DNA from: Ehretia macrophylla | Lineage: Eukaryota; Streptophyta; Magnoliopsida; Boraginales; Ehretiaceae | Direction of reading: 5' to 3' | Assembly (NCBI GenBank): GCA_037974665.1 | Contig: CM075768.1 | Location: forward strand, 8,973,501-9,037,500 | Length of the DNA: 64,000 nt | Shown: positions 43,759-55,060 of the stretch, piece after piece | Position numbering within the stretch: position 1 is the stretch's first letter | Layout of the letters: every line of letters begins with the position of its first letter | Translations under genes and position numbers: made by a program | Notes under the pieces: model-generated | Told to the model about the DNA's origin: nothing | What the model saw: only the letters and a program-made list of their open reading frames with translations | Database searches by the model: none

Positions 43759-45705
43759 TGTTGATGTGACTGTATTTGCAACACTTAAACCTTTGTATTT
43801 GTACTGTATTTGCATCTTAACTCTAGAATAAATACAACACTTTAATACTTTCAATGCAATATAGGAAAATATTGGAAAGTGAAGAATTAGAACCGAAACG
43901 ATCCAAATTACAAGTCAAGAAGTAAGAATGGGAAAGCACGGGTACCGATAGAAGAATGAAGTTCATAGAAAAGAAATTTGGCCAGAACCAGCACGAAATC
44001 AGACTCGGAACATTGACCTGGATGATCTTGAATAGTGACCTATGTCCGTTTTTGATGAATCATACCAGTTTTTCAGGTAAAAGCGGCATTTTGAGCAAAA
44101 TGTCGGGCTTTTTCCTATGCGCGGTGTGATTTTAGCCAAATTCCAACGTTTGAAAGGTCAAAATAGTGAAAAGGCCCAAAAATACATTGGTCAACGCTCT
44201 GGTCAAAGTCAAAATTCAAGAGCCAAAAAGTCAGCAAAAGGGCGCTCGAGCGCGCCCTACTGGGTGCTCGAGCGCCCCTCAGAAAAATTTCCACAACGTT
44301 CTAGAAGAAAACACGTGGCCCAAAATCAAAGATAGAGTAGATAGGCGCTCGATCGCGCCTTACTAGTACTCGAGCGCGCCTCAAGAACCTTTCGAAAAGT
44401 TGACGTGGCGCGCGGTGATTGGCTGAAGACACAAGATGACGTGATGTGCGGCGATGGGCGCTCGAGCGTGCCTCTGAAAATTTGTCTATAAATAGCCCCC
44501 CTCCTCTGAATTTTTGAATTAAATTTGGAATCTTGTCAATATTTTTGGCATAATTTCGAGTTAATTCTAGTTTGTTTTTAGTTTAATTGGTTCGTTTAAA
44601 TTAGTAGGATACGGGGAAAGTCCCACCTAAGTGGTTCTTATTTGGAAAAATTTTACCCGAATAGCTACTTTTAAGGGGAAATCCGACCCAAGTAGTTATT
44701 AGTTAGGGGAAGTTTTGTCTGAATAGTTGTTAATCGAAAAGCTCTTATTTGGGGGAAATTAGTTCTGCCCGAATAGTTATTTTGCACCGGACCTCTGCTC
44801 AAATTTCGGGAATCAGAAATACGCATTCGTCAATATGGGGAAGCCTTTCTTGGCTCTTTTTCATTTACGTAACTCGTATTCATTTATGTCTGAGTAGATT
44901 GACATCTAGGGGAGAATATTGTAAATGTTAGTATTTTAATATAGGGTCTCGGATTCGGATTATACTCTTTAAATGCAATATATGGCTTGTTTTAATTCAG
45001 TATTGTCTTTCATACATATTGCTTTCCAGTAGATGATATGATTGCTTTACTATTAATATTGTCTTTCATAACGTAATATTTTTAAGTAGATATTATGATT
45101 GTGTTACTTTCGTGCCATGTATCTATGCTTTATTAGTGAATCAAATAGCTTGACGACCTTAGATTCCATGAACTATAGGTAATGCTTTTAAGGAGACCAT
45201 AGTTTCTAGACCAGTAAGGAGAAGTTGATTGCTTAGTCGAAATAGACATTTTACACCAGGTTACAAGGACAGTTCCATACTATGGCTGTACACTCATAGA
45301 TGGCACAGTACCTACATCAGAGTTAGTAATCAGGATTTTAATAAGCTAAGTTAATTGAATAGGTTAAATGCTTGTAGCTTAACCCTTGCATAAAATCAGA
45401 TAATCCTGAATACCGAATCTAAATTAATTTTCTTATTTACATATTCAACCCCTATATCACTACCCCTCGTATTCATATTTAGTTAGTTTAATTTAGTTGT
45501 AGTATAATTTAATCAAACGCCTTCTGCAAACTGTTACACTTCCACTTTAAACACTTTTGCACTTTACTTCACTAACTTGCTCACGCTCTTCCCTGTGGTA
45601 CGATTCCGCACTCATAGCACACTATACTACGAAGATCTGTGCACTTACGAGTATTTAAACTTGGTCTATTTTACACACTTTTTACATACCTACCGGCTTG
45701 CATCA
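43759..45705 (+). repeat. 3' LTR of Athila element 1
   Basis: Starts TGTTGATGTGACTG and ends CTTGCATCA. It aligns with 34039-35901 throughout, with scattered substitutions and the extra 75-base segment. It contains a GC-rich cluster of CTCGAGCGCGCC-type motifs (44239-44475) and TATAAATA at 44487. The sequence after its end (AGTTTTTGTGCC) partly resembles the bases after the 5' LTR, which leaves its exact outer border slightly open. Confidence 0.85.
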
Positions 45706-46117
45706 AGTTTTTGTGCCCTGAATGAATAGTAAAAACAATGTTTCATTTTTGGGCTAAGTGAATTTTAGTTAGTTTTTGGGCTTTGTTTTAGTTTAATTGC
45801 ATTTTTTTCCTAAAGCCTAATTAGTCTTCACATATAATACATATACATATATATTCTACATATACATATTACTTGGCATAAAACACAACAAAAAGAGCAA
45901 AAATACCTCCAACCTGACGACCAAATAAGAAAGGAAAAGAAAAAAATTGTCTTAGGGTTTGCCCTTGTAGTGTCTTCCAAGCTTGAATTAAGTGTTCTAG
46001 AGCCATCATAAGCCATTTCCTTGCTTCTACAACCTATATTGGGTGAGGGATTGCATTATTTTTGCATTTTTAAGCTTTTACCATATTTATGTAAATTATT
46101 GTTTTGATGATATATGA
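45706..46117 (+). repeat. spacer, probably continuation of the chromovirus 3' LTR
   Basis: 412 bases between the two Athila elements without coding. It is inferred to be chromovirus LTR sequence because the first Athila element interrupts that LTR. No direct alignment to the 5' LTR at 27100-28808 could be made by eye. A TA/CA-rich stretch with repeated ATACATATA lies near 45838-45870. Confidence 0.4.
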
Positions 46118-48039
46118 TGTGATGTGACTGCATTTGCAGCGCTCAAACCTTTGTATTTGTACTGCATTTGCATCTTAACTCTAGAATAAATGCAACACTT
46201 TGATACTTTCGATGCAATGTAGGAAAATATTAAAAAGTAAAGAATCAGAACCGAAACGATCCAAATTGCTAGTCAAGAAGTAACAATGGAGAAGCACAGG
46301 AACCGGTGGAAGAATGAAGTTCATAGAGAAGAAATTTGGCTTGAACCAGAGCGAAATCAGACTCGGAACATTGACTTGGATGATCTTGAATAGTGACCTA
46401 TGTCCGTTTTTCACGAATCATACCAATTTTTTGGGTAGAAATGACCTTCTTAGCAAAACGCAGGTTCTGCGCGCGGTGTGATTTTAGCCAAATTCAAACG
46501 TTTAGAGGGTCAAAATAGTGAAAAATACCCCAAAAATACCTCGGTCAACGCTTGGGTCAAAGTCAAAATTCAAGAGCCAAAAAGTCAACAATAGGGCACT
46601 TGAGCACGCCCTACTGGGTGCTCGAGCGCCCCTCAGATAAAGTTCCACAACGTTCCAAAAGAAAACACGTGGTGCAAAATCAACGATAGAGTAGATGGGC
46701 GCTCGAGAGCGCCTCAGGAACTTTTCAGAAGCCTCCACGAGGCGCGCTGCAGTTCGACGGAACAGAAGCGCGCTCGAGCGCGCCTCTGATTTTCTGTCTA
46801 TAAATAGACCCCCCTCCCTCCGAATTTTGTAATTAATTTTGAAATAGTGCCAATATTTTTGGTATAATTTCGAGTTAATTCTAGTTAGTTTTAGTTCTAG
46901 TTGTAGTTAATTAATTAGTAAGATACGGGGGAAGTCACACCTAAGTAGTTCTTATTCGGGAAAATTTTGCCCGAATAGCCACTTTTAGGGGGAAGTCCGA
47001 TCCAAGTAGTTATTATCCGGGGGAGGTTCTGCCCGAATAACTTTTAATAGAAAAGCTCTTATTCAGGGGAAATTCATCCCTAATAGATTTTATTTGGGGG
47101 AAATTAGTTTCGCCCGAATAGCTATTTGGCGTCGGACATCTCTCAAATTTCAGAAATTAGAAATACAAAGTCGTCATATCGGGGGAGCCTTTCTTGACTT
47201 TTTTATTTGTACTACTTGTATTTATTATTATGTTTGAGTAGAGTTATTTATCTAGATGAGGATATTGTAAATGACGGTATTTTAATATATGGTCTCAAAT
47301 TCAGTTGATTTAATTCGATTGCAATATATGACTTGCTTTAAATTTAGTACTGTCTTTCATACATAATTCTTTTTAGTAGATGTTATGATTGCTTTACTTA
47401 TTAACTTTCATACGTAATGCTTTTCAGTAGACGTTATGATTGCTTTACTTTCATGTCATATATCCATGCTTTAATAGTGAATCAAATAACTTGACAACCT
47501 TTGATTCCATGAACTATAGGTTGTACCGTAGTTCTAGTCCAGTAAGAAGAAGTTAATGACTTAGTTGAAACAGACCTTTTACACTAGGTTACAAGGACAG
47601 TTCCATACTATGGCTCCAAAGCTCATAGATAGAACATCACCTACATCAGAGTTAGTAATCGGGATTTTAATAGGCTAAGTTAATTGACTAGGTTAATGCT
47701 TGTAACTTAACCCTTGCATAGGATTAGAGAACTTGAATGCCGAGCCTATATTGACTACCTCTTCACATATCCATCCCTTTAGATTCCATTCCCTCGTATT
47801 CCACTTTTACTTAGATAGTTTAATTTAGTTGTAATTTAGTTATATTCTCACAAACGCCTTGTTAAACGGTCACTTACCGCTTTAACACTTTCACACACTA
47901 CTTCATTAACTAACTAACGAGCTTCCCTGTGGTACGATTTTGTACTCATAGCACACTACACTACGAAGATCCGTGCACTAGCGGGTATTTTAACTTGGTC
48001 TAGTTTGTACTCTTTTCATACACCTATCGGGTTGTATCA
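46118..48039 (+). repeat. left LTR of Athila element 2
   Basis: Starts TGTGATGTGACTG and ends GGTTGTATCA. It is the same subfamily as the LTRs of element 1: it has the CTCGAGCG motifs at about 46617-46785, TATAAATA at 46799 and the TTATTCGGGGGAAATT units. Confidence 0.85.
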
Positions 48040-48045
48040 AATTTT

Positions 48046-48063
48046 TGGCGCAGTTGCCGGGGA
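48046..48063 (+). other. primer binding site, tRNA-Asp type
   Basis: TGGCGCAGTTGCCGGGGA, matching the tRNA-Asp site at 17 of 18 bases, six bases after the LTR end. Only about five bases further on, the sequence jumps into the C-terminal part of gag. Confidence 0.85.
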
Positions 48064-48068
48064 AGTAT

Positions 48069-48732
48069 GACAACAATCAATTGCTAAACTTGAAAGCCAA
48101 ATCGGGCAGTGTGCCCAAAACTTAAGTAGGAGAAATGAGGATAAACTTCCATATCAGACCGTGGAAAATCCACGAGGGCAGTGTAGTATTGTCCAAACTG
48201 AGAACACACAAGAACAGACCAAGGCAGTTACCACCCTTAGGAGTGGAAATAAAATTGAAAATCTGGAGAAAGAAAAGAGTATCGGTTTTCCCGAGGAAAT
48301 AAAGGATCCTGTAATTGAGGATCGTAGTGACAATGTCTCCTATAAGAATAAACGACCAGTGGTTGAGCCAATACTTGCATCTTCTTCTCGAGCACCTTTT
48401 CCTACAGCCTTGAACCGACTTAAGCTAATTGAGGATCCTACGCATCTTAAAGTCTTAGAGCATTTAAAAGACATTAAGATCAATCTACCCTTAGTGGAAG
48501 TCATTCAACAAATCCCAGCCTATGCCAAATTTCTGAAGGATTTGTGTGTGAAAAAAAGATGAACCAATTACATACCAAAAAGAGTCCAACTCACTGAAAA
48601 GGTTAGTAACATCTGCACAAGAGGATTGCCACAGATGTGTAGCGACCCAGGAGCTTTCACCATACCATGTTTTATCAGAGACAAATGTGTAGAAAGTGCC
48701 TTACTTGATTTGGGGTCCAGCATTAATCTAAT
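48069..48732 (+). pseudogene. gag C-terminus and protease start, array unit 0
   Basis: Reads QQSIAKLESQIGQ, TTLRSGN, VEPILASSSRAPFPTALNR, LEHLKDIKINLPLVEVIQQ, YAKFLKDLCVKKR, a TGA, then IPKRVQLTEKVSNICTRGLP and LLDLGSSINLIP. It begins just after the primer site because everything upstream in gag is deleted. Confidence 0.85.
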
Positions 48733-48954
48733 CCCAAGATAAGATTGCTCCTGCATTTAAATGATTCAGTCACCATTTGGCTTGATCTTTCAATGAAAAT
48801 GGGAATAGACGCAGTTGAGTATTCTCACGACTCACATTAGGGATATGAAGCATAGAACATGCTTCCAGGAATTGTATGATGTGAGCGTGAGGGTTTTCGT
48901 TGGGTTTTCCATAGAAGGAATGAAGCATTGAAAATGTTTATGTCTTGAGCTCAA
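48733..48954 (-). repeat. inverted gag fragment, copy 1 (222 bp)
   Basis: On the minus strand it reads through the gag segment that is forward at about 49058-49295, including NENPHAHIIQ-type and SRENIQLRLF-type codons. It is bounded by CCCAAGA at the left and AGCTCAA at the right. Both sevenmers also occur at the breakpoints in the forward sequence. Confidence 0.9.
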
Positions 48955-50852
48955 CCTGTTAATCGACCTGTGAACCTACCAATGACGTTACGACAACATT
49001 TCTCTCCGGGTGATTATATTCCCGAGTTTTCCATAGCCCTACCGGCTCTTGGCAATGTCAAGTTTGAGCTCAAGATAGGGACAATTTCAATGCTTTCTTC
49101 CTTCTATGGAAAAAGCAACGAAAATCCTCACGCTCACATCATACAATTCATGGAAGCATATTTTACGCTTCACATCCCTAATGTGAGTCGTGAGAACATT
49201 CAACTGCGTCTATTCCCATTTTCATTAAAAGATCAAGCCAAACAGTGGCTGAATCATTTAGACGCAGGAACAATCTCATCTTGGGAAGAACTTATTCGGA
49301 AATTCTTACATAGGTTTTTTCCCAATGGCTAAAACCACTACTCTGCGAATAGATATCATGACATTTGCCCAGTCAGATTTAGATTCCTTCCGCGAATCGT
49401 GGGAGAAATTTAATGATCTTCTCAATCAATGTCCTCACCATGGATTCGAACGTGCTGAAGTATTGCATTACTTCTTTAAAGGTTTAACGCCTCAATAGAA
49501 GATGATGGTTAATGCAATGAGTAATGGGGGTTTCTATAATTTGACGGCAGATGATGCTTGGAGTAGGATTAAAAATATTGCTGAAGACTCTCTTCAAAAT
49601 ACTGCCATTGAGTGAAAGAGTAAGAGCACCCCTAATCCATAAAAGAGGTCATTATTTGAAGTTAACTCAACTTCACAATGGACTAATAAAGTACATGCCC
49701 TTACGCAACAATTCGAAAAATTCATGTCTTCAGGGCCTACTTCTTCACAATCTTCTCAGAACTCGGAAACATGTCTCATATGGTTGGCCATAGATTATTT
49801 TACGATAGACTACCCAATTGGTTCTCAATTTCCCGAGTTTATGCAAGAACAAGTCTTTGCCGCCCAAGGGTTTACACGGAATTATAATCCATATTCTAAC
49901 ACGTATAACCCTATATGGCGAGACAATCCTGCTTTTTCTTAGAGACTGGGAAATTTCAAGTCTCAGTTTCCTTAACAACAGCAATATCAGAAACCCCAAG
50001 AAAACTTTGAGCCTAGATTCCCTCAGCCGCAGCAATTTTAAAGGCCTCAAAATTCTAATCCTCTTGGTTTTTATCAAGTTCAGAAAGATAATCCACAGGG
50101 AATGCAACATAACAAAATTTCAACTTATCCTTCTGTACAATCATCATCTGATGACAAGTTTGATAAACTTCTACAAGTGGTCTAAGTGGAGTAACAATTA
50201 ATTGCTAAACTTGAAAGCCAAATCGGGTAGTTGGCCCAAAACCTAAGTAGGAGAAATGAGGGTAAACTTCCATCTCATACCGTGGAAAATCCACGAGGAC
50301 AGTGTAATATTGTCCAAACTTAGAATGCACAAGAACAGACCAAGGCTGTTATCACTCTTAGGTTAGGAAAAAAATTGGAAATCTGGAGAAAGAAAAGAGT
50401 ATCAATATTCCCGAGGAAGTAGAGGATCCTATAATCGAGGATTGTAGTAACAATGACTCCCATAAGAATGAACGACCAGTGGTTAAGCCAAAACTTGCAT
50501 CTTCTTCTCAAGAACCTTTTCCTACATCCCTGAACCGACCTAAGCCAATTGAGGATCCTACGCATCTTAAAGTCTTAGAGCATTTAAAAGACATTAAGAT
50601 CAATCTACCCTTAGTGGAGGTCATTCAACAAATCCCAGCCTATTCCAAATTTCTAAAGGATTTGTGTGTGAAAAAAAGACGAACCAATTACATACCAAAA
50701 AGAGTCCAACTCACTGAAAAGGTTAGTAACATCTGCACAAGAGGATTGCCTCAGAAGTGTAGCGACCTAGGAGCTTTCACTATGCCATGTTTTATCAAAG
50801 ACAAATGTGTAGAAAGTGCCCTACTTGATTTCGGGTCCAACGTTAATCTAAT
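48955..50852 (+). pseudogene. gag, array unit 1
   Basis: Forward gag from QPVNRP through MTLRQHFSPGDYIPEF, SFYGKSNENPHAHIIQF, LKDQAKQWLNHLDAG, YFFKGLTPQ, ICTRGLPQKCS and LLDFGSNVNLIP. It is broken by stops (TAG and TGA near 49497 and 49615, TAG near 49941 and 50185) and small indels. The cysteine region reads TCLIWLAIDYFTIDYP, so a key Cys is lost. Confidence 0.85.
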
Positions 50853-51074
50853 CCCAAGATGAGATTGCTCACGCGTCTAAATGATTCAACTATCATTTGG
50901 CTTGATCTTTCAATAAAAATGGGAATAGACGTAGTTGAATGTTCTCACAGCTCACATTAGGGATGCGAAGCACAGAACATGCTTCTAGGAATTGTATGAT
51001 GTGAGCGTGAGGGTTTTCGTTGCTTTTTCCATAGAAGGAATGAAGCATTGAAATTGTCCCTGTCTTGAGCTCAA
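50853..51074 (-). repeat. inverted gag fragment, copy 2 (222 bp)
   Basis: Same length and same two boundary sevenmers (CCCAAGA, AGCTCAA) as copy 1, with scattered substitutions. Confidence 0.9.
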
Positions 51075-52959
51075 CCTGTTAATCGACCTGTGTACCAACC
51101 AATGACTTTACGTCAACATTTTTCTCCGGGCGATTATAATCCCAAGTTTGCCATAGCCCCATCGGCTCTTGGCAATGTCAACTTTAAGCTCAAGACATGG
51201 ACAATTTCAATGCTTCTTTCCTTCTATGGAAAAAACAACAAAAATCCTTACGCTCACATCATACGATTCCTGGAAGCAAGTTCTACGCTTCACATCCCTA
51301 TGTGAGTCGTGAGAACATTCAACTGCGTTTATTCCCATTTTCATTGAAAATAGTGGTTGAATCATTTGGACGCAAGAACAATCTCATCTTGGGAAGAGCT
51401 TATTCGAAAATTTTTACATAGGTTTTTCCCAATGGCAAAAACCACCACTCTGCGAACAGATATCATGACATTTGCCTAGTCAGATTTAGATTCTTTCCAC
51501 GAATAATAGGAAAAATTTAATGATCTTCTCAATCAATGTCCTCACCATGGATTCGAACGTGCTGAAGTATTGCATTACTTCTTTAAAGGTTTAACGCCTC
51601 AACAGAAGATGATGGTTAATGCAATGAGTAATGGGGGTTTCTATAATTTGACGGCAGATGATGCTTGAAGTAGGATTGAAAATATTGCTAAAGACTCTCT
51701 TCAAAATACTGCCATTGAGCGAGAGAGTAAGAGCACCCCTAATCCACAAAAGAGGTCATTATTTGAAGTTAACTCAACTTCACAATTGACTAATAAAGTA
51801 GATGCCCTTACGCAACAATTTGAAAAATTCATGTCTTCATGGCCTACTTCTTCACAATCTTCACAGAACTCAGAAACATGTCTCATATGCTCGGCCATAG
51901 ATCATTTTACGATAGACTGCCCAATTGGTTCTCAATTTCCCGAGTTCATGCAAGAGCAAGTCTTTGCCACCCAAGGGTTTACGCAGAATTATAATCCATA
52001 TTCTAACACGTATAACCCTGGATAGCGAGACAATCCCATTTTTTCTTAGAGACGGGGAAATTTCAAGCCTCAGTTTCCCCAACAATAGCAATATCAGAAA
52101 TCCCAAGAAAACTTTGAGCCTAGATTCCCTTAGCAACAACAATTTCAAAGGCCTTAAAATTCTAATCCTCTGGGTTTTTATCAAGTTCAGAAAGATAATC
52201 CATAGGAAATGCAACGGAACAAATTTTCAACTTATCCTCTTATATAGTCATCATCTGATGACAAGTTTGATAAACTTCTACAAGTGGTCCAAGTGCAGTA
52301 ACAATCAATTGCTAAACTTGAAAGCCAAATCGGGCAGTTGGCCCAAAACCTAAGTAGTAGAAATGAGGGTAAACTTCCATCTCAGACCGTGGAAAATCCA
52401 TGAGGATAGTGTAGTATTGTCCAAACTTAGAACGCACAAGAGCAGACCAAGGTTGTTACCACCCTTAGGAGTGGAAAAAGATTGGAAATCTGGAGAAAGA
52501 AAAAAGTATCGGTATTCCTGAGGAAGTAGAGGATCTTGTAATCGAGGATCGTAGTAACAATGACTCCCATAAGAATGAACGACCAGTGGTTGAGCCAACA
52601 CTTGCATTTTCTTCTCAAGCACCTTTTCCTACAGCCCTGAACCGACCTAAGCCAATTGGGGATCCTATGCGTCCTAAAGTTTTAGAGCATTTAAAAGACA
52701 TTAAGATCAATCTACCCTTAGTGGAGGTCATTCAACAAATCCCAGCCTATGCCAAATTTCTAAAGGATTTGTATGTGAAAAAGAGACAAACCAATTACAT
52801 ACCAAAAAGAGTCCAACTCACTGAAAAGGTTAGTAACATATGCACTAGAGGATTGCCTCAGAAGTGTAGTGACCCAGGAGCTTTCACTATACCATGTTTT
52901 ATCAAAGACAAATGTGTAGAAAGTGCCCTACTTGATTTGGGGTCCAGCGTTAATCTAAT
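51075..52959 (+). pseudogene. gag, array unit 2
   Basis: Forward gag with MTLRQHFSPGDYNPKF and SFYGKNNKNPYAHIIRF. An 11-bp deletion near 51345 removes the KDQAKQW part, and a 1-bp deletion near 51300 shifts frame. The cysteine region TCLICSAIDHFTIDCP is complete here. Ends LLDLGSSVNLIP. Confidence 0.85.
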
Positions 52960-53181
52960 CCCAATATGAGATTGCTCCTGCGTCGAAATGATTCAGCCAC
53001 CATTTGGCTTGATCTTTCAATAAAAATGGGAATAAGCGCAGTTGAATTTTCTCACGACTCACATTAGGGATGTGAAGCATAAAACATGCTTCCAGGAATT
53101 GTATGATGTAAGCGTGAGGGTTTTCGTTGCTTGTTCCATAGAAGGAAGGAAGCATTGAAATTGTCCCTATCTTAAACTCAA
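52960..53181 (-). repeat. inverted gag fragment, copy 3 (222 bp)
   Basis: Same span as copies 1 and 2. The boundary sevenmers carry one change each (CCCAATA and AACTCAA). On the minus strand 52955-53155 is open for 66 codons of gag. Confidence 0.9.
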
Positions 53182-55060
53182 CCTGTTAATCGACCTGTGA
53201 ACCAACCAATGACTTTACATCAATATTTCTCTCCGGGCGATTATAATCTAGAGTTTGCCATATCCCCACTGGCTTTTGGCAATGTCAACTTTGAGCTCAA
53301 GATAGGGACAATTTCAATGCTTTCTTCCTTCTATGGAAAAAGCAACGAAAATCCTCACGCTCACATCATACAATTCATGGAAGCATGTTTTACGCTTCAC
53401 ATCCCTAATGTGAGTCGTGAGAACATTCAACTGCTTCTATTCCTATTTTCATTAAAAGATCAAGCCAAACAGTGGCTGAATCATTTAGACGCATGAGCAA
53501 TCTCATCTTGGGAAGAACTTATTCGGAAATTCTTACATAGGTTTTTTCCCAATGGCTAAAACCGCTACTCTGCGAATAGATATCATGACATTTGCCCAGT
53601 CAGATTTAGATTCTTTCCGCGAATCATGGGAGAAATTTAATGATCTTCTTAATCAATGTCCTCACCATGGATTCGAACGTGCTGAAGTATTGCATTACTT
53701 CTTTAAAGGTTTAACGCCTCAATAGAAGATGATGGTTAATGCAATGAGTAATGGGGGTTTCTATAATTTGACGGTAGATGATGCTTGGAGTAGGATTAAA
53801 AATATTGCTGAAGACTCTCTTCAAAATACTGCTATTGAGCGAGAGAGTAAGGCCACCCCCAATCCACAAAAGGGGTCATTATTTGAAGTTAACTCAACTT
53901 CACAATTGACTAATAAAGTTGATGCCCTTACGCAACAATATGAAAAATTCATGTCTTTAGGGCCTACTTCTTGACAATCTTCTTAGAACTCGGAAACATG
54001 TCTTATATGCTCGGCCATAGATCATTTTACGATAGACTACCCAATTGGTTCTCAATTTCCCGAGTTCATGCAAGAACAAGTCTTTGCCGCCCAAGGGTTT
54101 ACGCAAAATTATAATCCATATTCTAACACGTATAACCTTGGATGGCGAGACAATCCTGCTTTTTCTTGGAGACAGGGAAATTTCAAGCCTTAGTTTCCTC
54201 AACAACAGCAATATCAGAAACCCCAAGAAAACTTTGAGCCTAGATTCCCTCAGTACCAGCAATTTCAAAGGCCTCAAAATTCTAATCCTCTTAGTTTTTA
54301 TCAAGTTCAGAAAGATAATCCACAGGGAATGCAAAGGAACAATTTTTCAACTTATCCTCTTGTACAATCATCATCTGATGACAAGTTTGATAAACTTCTA
54401 CAAGTGGTCCAAGTGCAGCAACAATCAATTGCTAAACTTGAAAGCCAAAAAAGGCAGTTGGCCCAAAACCTAAGTAGGAGAAATGAGGGTAAACTTCCAT
54501 CTCAGACCATGAAAAATCCACGAGGATAGTGTAGTATTGTCCAAACTGAGAACACACAAGAACATACCAAGGCTGTTACCACCCTTAGGAGTAGAAAAAA
54601 AATTGGAAATTTGGAAAAAGAAAAGAGTATCGGTATTCCTGAGGAAATTGAGGATCTTGTAATCGAGAATCATAGTGACAATGACTCCTATAAGAATGAA
54701 CGACCAGTGGTTGAGCAAACACTTGCATCTTCTTCTCAAGCACCTTTTCTTACAGCCCTGAACCGACCTAAGCTAATTGAGGATCTTACGCGTCTTAAAG
54801 TCGTAGAGCATTTAAAAGGCATTAAGATCAGTCTACCCTTAGTGGAGGTCATTCATCAAATCCCTGCCTGTGCCAAATTTTTGAAGGATTTATGTGTGAA
54901 AAAAAGACAAACCAATTACACACCAAAAAGAGTCCAACTCACTGAAAAGGTTAGTAACATATGCACTAGAGGATTGCCTCAGAAGTGTAGAAACCAAGGA
55001 GCTTTCACCATACCATGTTTTATCAAAGACAAATGTGTAGAAAGTGCCCTACTTGATTTG
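53182..55060 (+). pseudogene. gag, array unit 3, fused to pol
   Basis: Forward gag like the other units, with stops such as TGA near 53495 and TAG near 53723. The protease start SALLDL is joined at GATTTG (55055-55060) directly to KGIDPFVCMHKIHLEEG of the RT region, so the protease body and spacer are missing. Confidence 0.85.

Larger units (their letters stand above)
34039..45705 (+). mobile_element. Athila-type Ty3/gypsy element, complete ends, decayed
   Basis: Two LTRs of one subfamily (34039-35901 and 43759-45705) enclose a tRNA-Asp primer site, gag, protease, RT, RNase H, integrase and a 2.0 kb non-coding tail ending in a purine tract. The flanks TGTTT (34034-34038) and AGTTT (45706-45710) agree at 4 of 5 bases. 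The RT motif set and the tRNA-Asp primer are those of Athila. No env-like ORF remains in the tail. Frames are broken by many stops and shifts. It sits inside the chromovirus 3' LTR. Confidence 0.85.
48069..55060 (+). repeat. tandem gag array, about 2.1 kb unit
   Basis: Partial unit 48069-48954, full units 48955-51074 (2120 bp) and 51075-53181 (2107 bp), partial unit 53182-55060. Each full unit is a forward gag and protease-start segment followed by the same 222-bp inverted gag fragment. The 13-bp length difference comes mainly from an 11-bp deletion near 51345 and a 1-bp deletion near 51300. The final unit lacks the inverted piece and is fused to pol at 55055-55060. Confidence 0.9.

Noticed and set aside
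49745..52214. Minus-strand frames of 114-125 codons repeated in the gag array
   Set aside because: They repeat because the array repeats. The plus strand carries recognisable gag codons, so these are shadows.
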